The notes beneath the pieces were generated by a model. The model saw only the letters and a list, made by a program, of their open reading frames with translations. It made no database searches and was not told where the DNA came from. From contig CAMKOE010000017.1 of assembly GCA_946414395.1 (NCBI GenBank), positions 1 to 49,252 on the forward strand: a stretch of DNA of 49,252 nt, given 5' to 3'. A program made the translations under genes and the position numbers. Origin of the DNA: an uncultured Porphyromonadaceae bacterium (lineage in GTDB: Bacteria; Bacteroidota; Bacteroidia; Bacteroidales; Muribaculaceae). The stretch's first letter is position 1, and each line of letters starts with the position of its first letter. Shown here one piece after another: positions 49,213 to 49,252 of the stretch.

Positions 49213-49252
49213 ACAACGAAGAGTTTGATCCTGGCTCAGGATGAACGCTAGC
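49213..49252 (+). rRNA. rrs: 16S ribosomal RNA, 5' end (continues beyond window)
   Basis: AGAGTTTGATCCTGGCTCAG (49220-49239), the universal 27F site, is present, followed by GATGAACGCTAGC of Bacteroidetes type. By comparison with E. coli numbering (this site is bases 8-27) the mature 5' end is near 49213. Confidence 0.97.

Noticed and set aside
1..49252. CRISPR arrays, tRNA genes, insertion sequences
   Set aside because: I saw no regularly spaced direct repeats, no cloverleaf with T-arm motif, and no transposase or integrase coding sequence on either strand.

Overview
The window is a G+C-rich chromosomal segment from a member of the Bacteroidales. The signs are promoters of the form TAnnTTTG instead of -10/-35 boxes, lipoboxes with very short leaders, Bacteroidetes-specific families (DUF4296, DUF1460, DUF3667, PepSY-like), the gene order ileS, DksA-like, lspA, DUF4296, and a 16S rRNA 5' end whose first bases (GATGAACGCTAGC) are of Bacteroidetes type. 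The dockerin-bearing secreted proteins and the composition suggest a gut or rumen lineage such as Muribaculaceae or Prevotellaceae, but I cannot fix the family.

Layout. 1-4349: the 5' part of a secreted M16 peptidase, divergent from pnp. 4645-7170: a PepSY-like orphan, a DUF3667 membrane protein and an acyltransferase. 7321-16573: a long leftward run of ileS, DksA-like, lspA, DUF4296 lipoprotein, two half-size chromate transporters and a GH9-polysaccharide deacetylase fusion. 16780-22748: PAP2 phosphatase, MscS-type channel, TPR protein, an Arg-Ser serpin, and rlmD. 22799-34349: a regulated envelope locus (below). 34587-41470: murein-peptide degradation (transglutaminase-like, NlpC/P60, dipeptide epimerase) followed by an SGNH/MBOAT O-acylation pair and a DUF2238 protein. 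41576-48621: glyS, an FKBP lipoprotein, an AAA-CYTH protein, an orphan lipoprotein, a cytidylate-kinase-like protein, a secreted orphan and a DUF1460 amidase. The window ends with the promoter, leader and first 40 bases of an rRNA operon.

The most interesting part is 22.8-34.3 kb. An operon of two FtsX-like ABC permeases with their ATPase is flanked by two divergent, paralogous secreted proteins, each ending in a dockerin-like domain. A response regulator without AAA+ domain and a histidine kinase follow. Three intergenic regions here carry the same paired 17-bp motif (TGTCTAATTTTTTTACR, second copy exactly 23 bp on). In all three a leftward TAnnTTTG box lies exactly 50 bp from the proximal motif. 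Two of these promoters drive the first dockerin protein and the ABC operon. The third faces no protein gene; it points into a structured stretch of about 170 nt that ends in a stem and T-run, so a small RNA is predicted. I infer one regulon, probably run by the adjacent two-component pair.

Dispersed palindromic repeats of the GGGACGGTTCTTTT kind (a perfect 32-bp inverted pair at 7171/7296, relatives at 16658 and 17733), a GAGAAATCAA hairpin around an A+T-only island at 4487, and other short intergenic repeats are present. No transposase, CRISPR array or tRNA gene was seen.
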